A stretch of 64,000 nt of DNA from Hyphomicrobium_A sp963812795. Its GTDB lineage: Bacteria > Pseudomonadota > Alphaproteobacteria > Rhizobiales > Hyphomicrobiaceae. Under the pieces are notes generated by a model. That model was given only the letters and a program-made list of their open reading frames with translations. It did not search any database and was not told the DNA's origin. The stretch spans positions 1 through 64,000 of the forward strand of contig CAWEWG010000008.1 in assembly GCA_963812795.1 (NCBI GenBank). The letters run 5' to 3'. Shown here in pieces: positions 63,073 to 64,000 of this stretch. Made by a program: the position numbers and the translations under genes. The stretch's first letter is position 1. Each line of letters starts with the position of its first letter.

Positions 63073-63894
63073 ATGCGCCAGGCACCACTTTCCGTCGTGA
63101 TTGCGCTGCTCGCGTGTTGCGCGGCGCGCGCGGGCGCCGACACTTTGACGGTGTCGTTCGGTGGCACGCCGAAGACCTATGCAGCCGCCGAACTGCTGGC
63201 GCGTCCCGATGCGGCGACGATCACCATTCCCGACGACGTCTCCTACAAGCGCGCGATGACTTATCGCGCGGTGCCGCTGCTGGCACTGCTCGGCGGCAAG
63301 CCGGATCCTGCCTTCGACACACTCGAAGCGCGTGCAGCGGACGGCTTCGTGTCGCAGATCCCCATGTCGCTGGTGGAGAAAGGCGCCAACGGCGGCAGTG
63401 TCGCTTGGGTTGCCGTCGAGGATACGGCGCAGCCCTGGCCCTCGCTGCCCGGCAAAGATGTGTCGGCCGGGCCGTTCTATATCGTCTGGGAGCACCCGGA
63501 ACGCTCGAAAGTCGGCACCGAGCTGTGGCCGTACCAGACCGTCGCCGTCGCGGGCGTCGAGTCCCCGGCGCACCGCTGGCCGCAGATGGCCGTTGACGCG
63601 GCGTTGCCAGCCGATGATCCCGCGCGGCTAGGGCAGCGCGTGTTCACCACGCAATGCATGCCGTGCCATCGCATGAAGGGCGCCGGCGCCGCCGACGTCG
63701 GGCCGGACCTCGGCCAGCCGATGAACCCAACGCAGTATCTCACACCGGATGGCCTGCGCGCGCTGATCCGCAATCCCAAGGCGGTGCGCACTTGGCCGCA
63801 GCAGCAGATGCCCGCGTTCGATGTCAAGGCGCTGTCCGACGCCGATCTCGACGCCGTTATCGCCTACCTCGGTCAAATGGCTGAGCAGCGCTGA
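63073..63894 (+). CDS. Class I c-type cytochrome with an N-terminal sulfite-oxidase-like domain
   Basis: 273 aa. Signal peptide (VVIALLACCAARAGAD), an N-terminal beta-rich domain of about 170 residues resembling the molybdopterin-oxidoreductase/sulfite-oxidase-fold domain without cofactor residues (YRAVPLLALLGG, GFVSQIPMSL, PFYIVWEHPE), then a cytochrome c domain with haem site CMPCHRM and the axial methionine in QQQMPAFD. Periplasmic electron carrier; its partner may be the gene that begins beyond the window. Confidence 0.82.
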   Translation: MRQAPLSVVIALLACCAARAGADTLTVSFGGTPKTYAAAELLARPDAATITIPDDVSYKRAMTYRAVPLLALLGGKPDPAFDTLEARAADGFVSQIPMSLVEKGANGGSVAWVAVEDTAQPWPSLPGKDVSAGPFYIVWEHPERSKVGTELWPYQTVAVAGVESPAHRWPQMAVDAALPADDPARLGQRVFTTQCMPCHRMKGAGAADVGPDLGQPMNPTQYLTPDGLRALIRNPKAVRTWPQQQMPAFDVKALSDADLDAVIAYLGQMAEQR

Positions 63895-64000
63895 CTAGCA
63901 GGGAAGCATTTTCTTTTCGCGGGCGTAGCTGGCCATCGCGCCCCAAATGCCGGGGCCTCCCTCGACTGCGGCAGCTTTGTCTCCGACGCGAACCAGCGTG
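63895..64000 (-). CDS. C-terminal fragment of a protein running out of the window
   Basis: The last 34 codons of a minus-strand frame ending at TAG 63895-63897: TLVRVGDKAAAVEGGPGIWG, then AMASYAREKKMLPC. In frame to the window edge without a stop. Too short to identify. Confidence 0.5.
   Translation of the reverse strand, partial: TLVRVGDKAAAVEGGPGIWGAMASYAREKKMLPC

Overview
The window looks like chromosomal DNA from a high-GC alphaproteobacterium, most likely order Hyphomicrobiales (Rhizobiales). The signs are a class I (archaeal-type) lysyl-tRNA synthetase, alphaproteobacterial conserved families (DUF4167, DUF6111, DUF952 beside pyrD, a DUF6460-like protein, TIGR02186 beside a TauE-like permease), a PodJ-like Sel1 polarity protein, separate petA-petB-petC genes, and several promoter-like sites matching the alphaproteobacterial EcfG general-stress consensus (GGAAC, 16-17 bases, CGTT). 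Almost all of it is housekeeping sequence; no CRISPR array, complete prophage or intact IS was seen.

Layout. 0-4.4 kb: a broken RND efflux adaptor gene divergent from its TetR-type regulator with four operator palindromes between them, then small stress-type genes (SDR oxidoreductase, SemiSWEET, ElaB/YqjD-like anchor). 4.4-7.4 kb: a scar of a mobile element, with a decayed tyrosine integrase (frameshift plus loss of the apparent catalytic tyrosine) abutting a 5'-truncated glycosyltransferase. 7.4-11.2 kb: LigD-type ligase, a single-domain response regulator, tRNA-Gly(CCC), mscL. 11.3-18.2 kb: sodium:solute symporter pair, prolyl iminopeptidase, yjbQ, PodJ-like protein. 18.4-25.4 kb: TauE-like permease with its TIGR02186 partner, the Lhr-type helicase and PdeM repair pair, pyrD operon. 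25.6-33.3 kb: a stand-alone DUF262/DUF1524 nuclease (the best defence candidate), lysS, terB, a GAF-GGDEF-EAL protein. 33.4-44.8 kb: mepA, msrA, methylmalonyl-CoA mutase small subunit, HerA-like ATPase, sodB, an H-NS-like protein, a PfpI-family protein, and groESL with a CIRCE operator. 45-52.8 kb: L,D-transpeptidase, a Nudix-DUF6111-tRNA nucleotidyltransferase operon, a putative muralytic protein, an outer-membrane barrel, hemF. 53-64 kb: ABC exporter, the bc1 complex genes petABC, mtnP, panE, an OprD-like porin, a second prolyl iminopeptidase and a c-type cytochrome.

Two patterns cut across the window. First, EcfG-like promoters precede five genes or operons of stress type (SDR, ElaB-like, response regulator, sodB, pfpI), which suggests a shared general-stress regulon. 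Second, eight genes carry eleven frame breaks (the decayed integrase makes nine genes and twelve breaks), and ten of the twelve are single-base insertions. Because essential genes are hit (CCA-adding enzyme or poly(A) polymerase, methylmalonyl-CoA mutase), much of this apparent pseudogenisation is more likely residual insertion error in the assembly than biology; the integrase also has a substitution and looks truly decayed.
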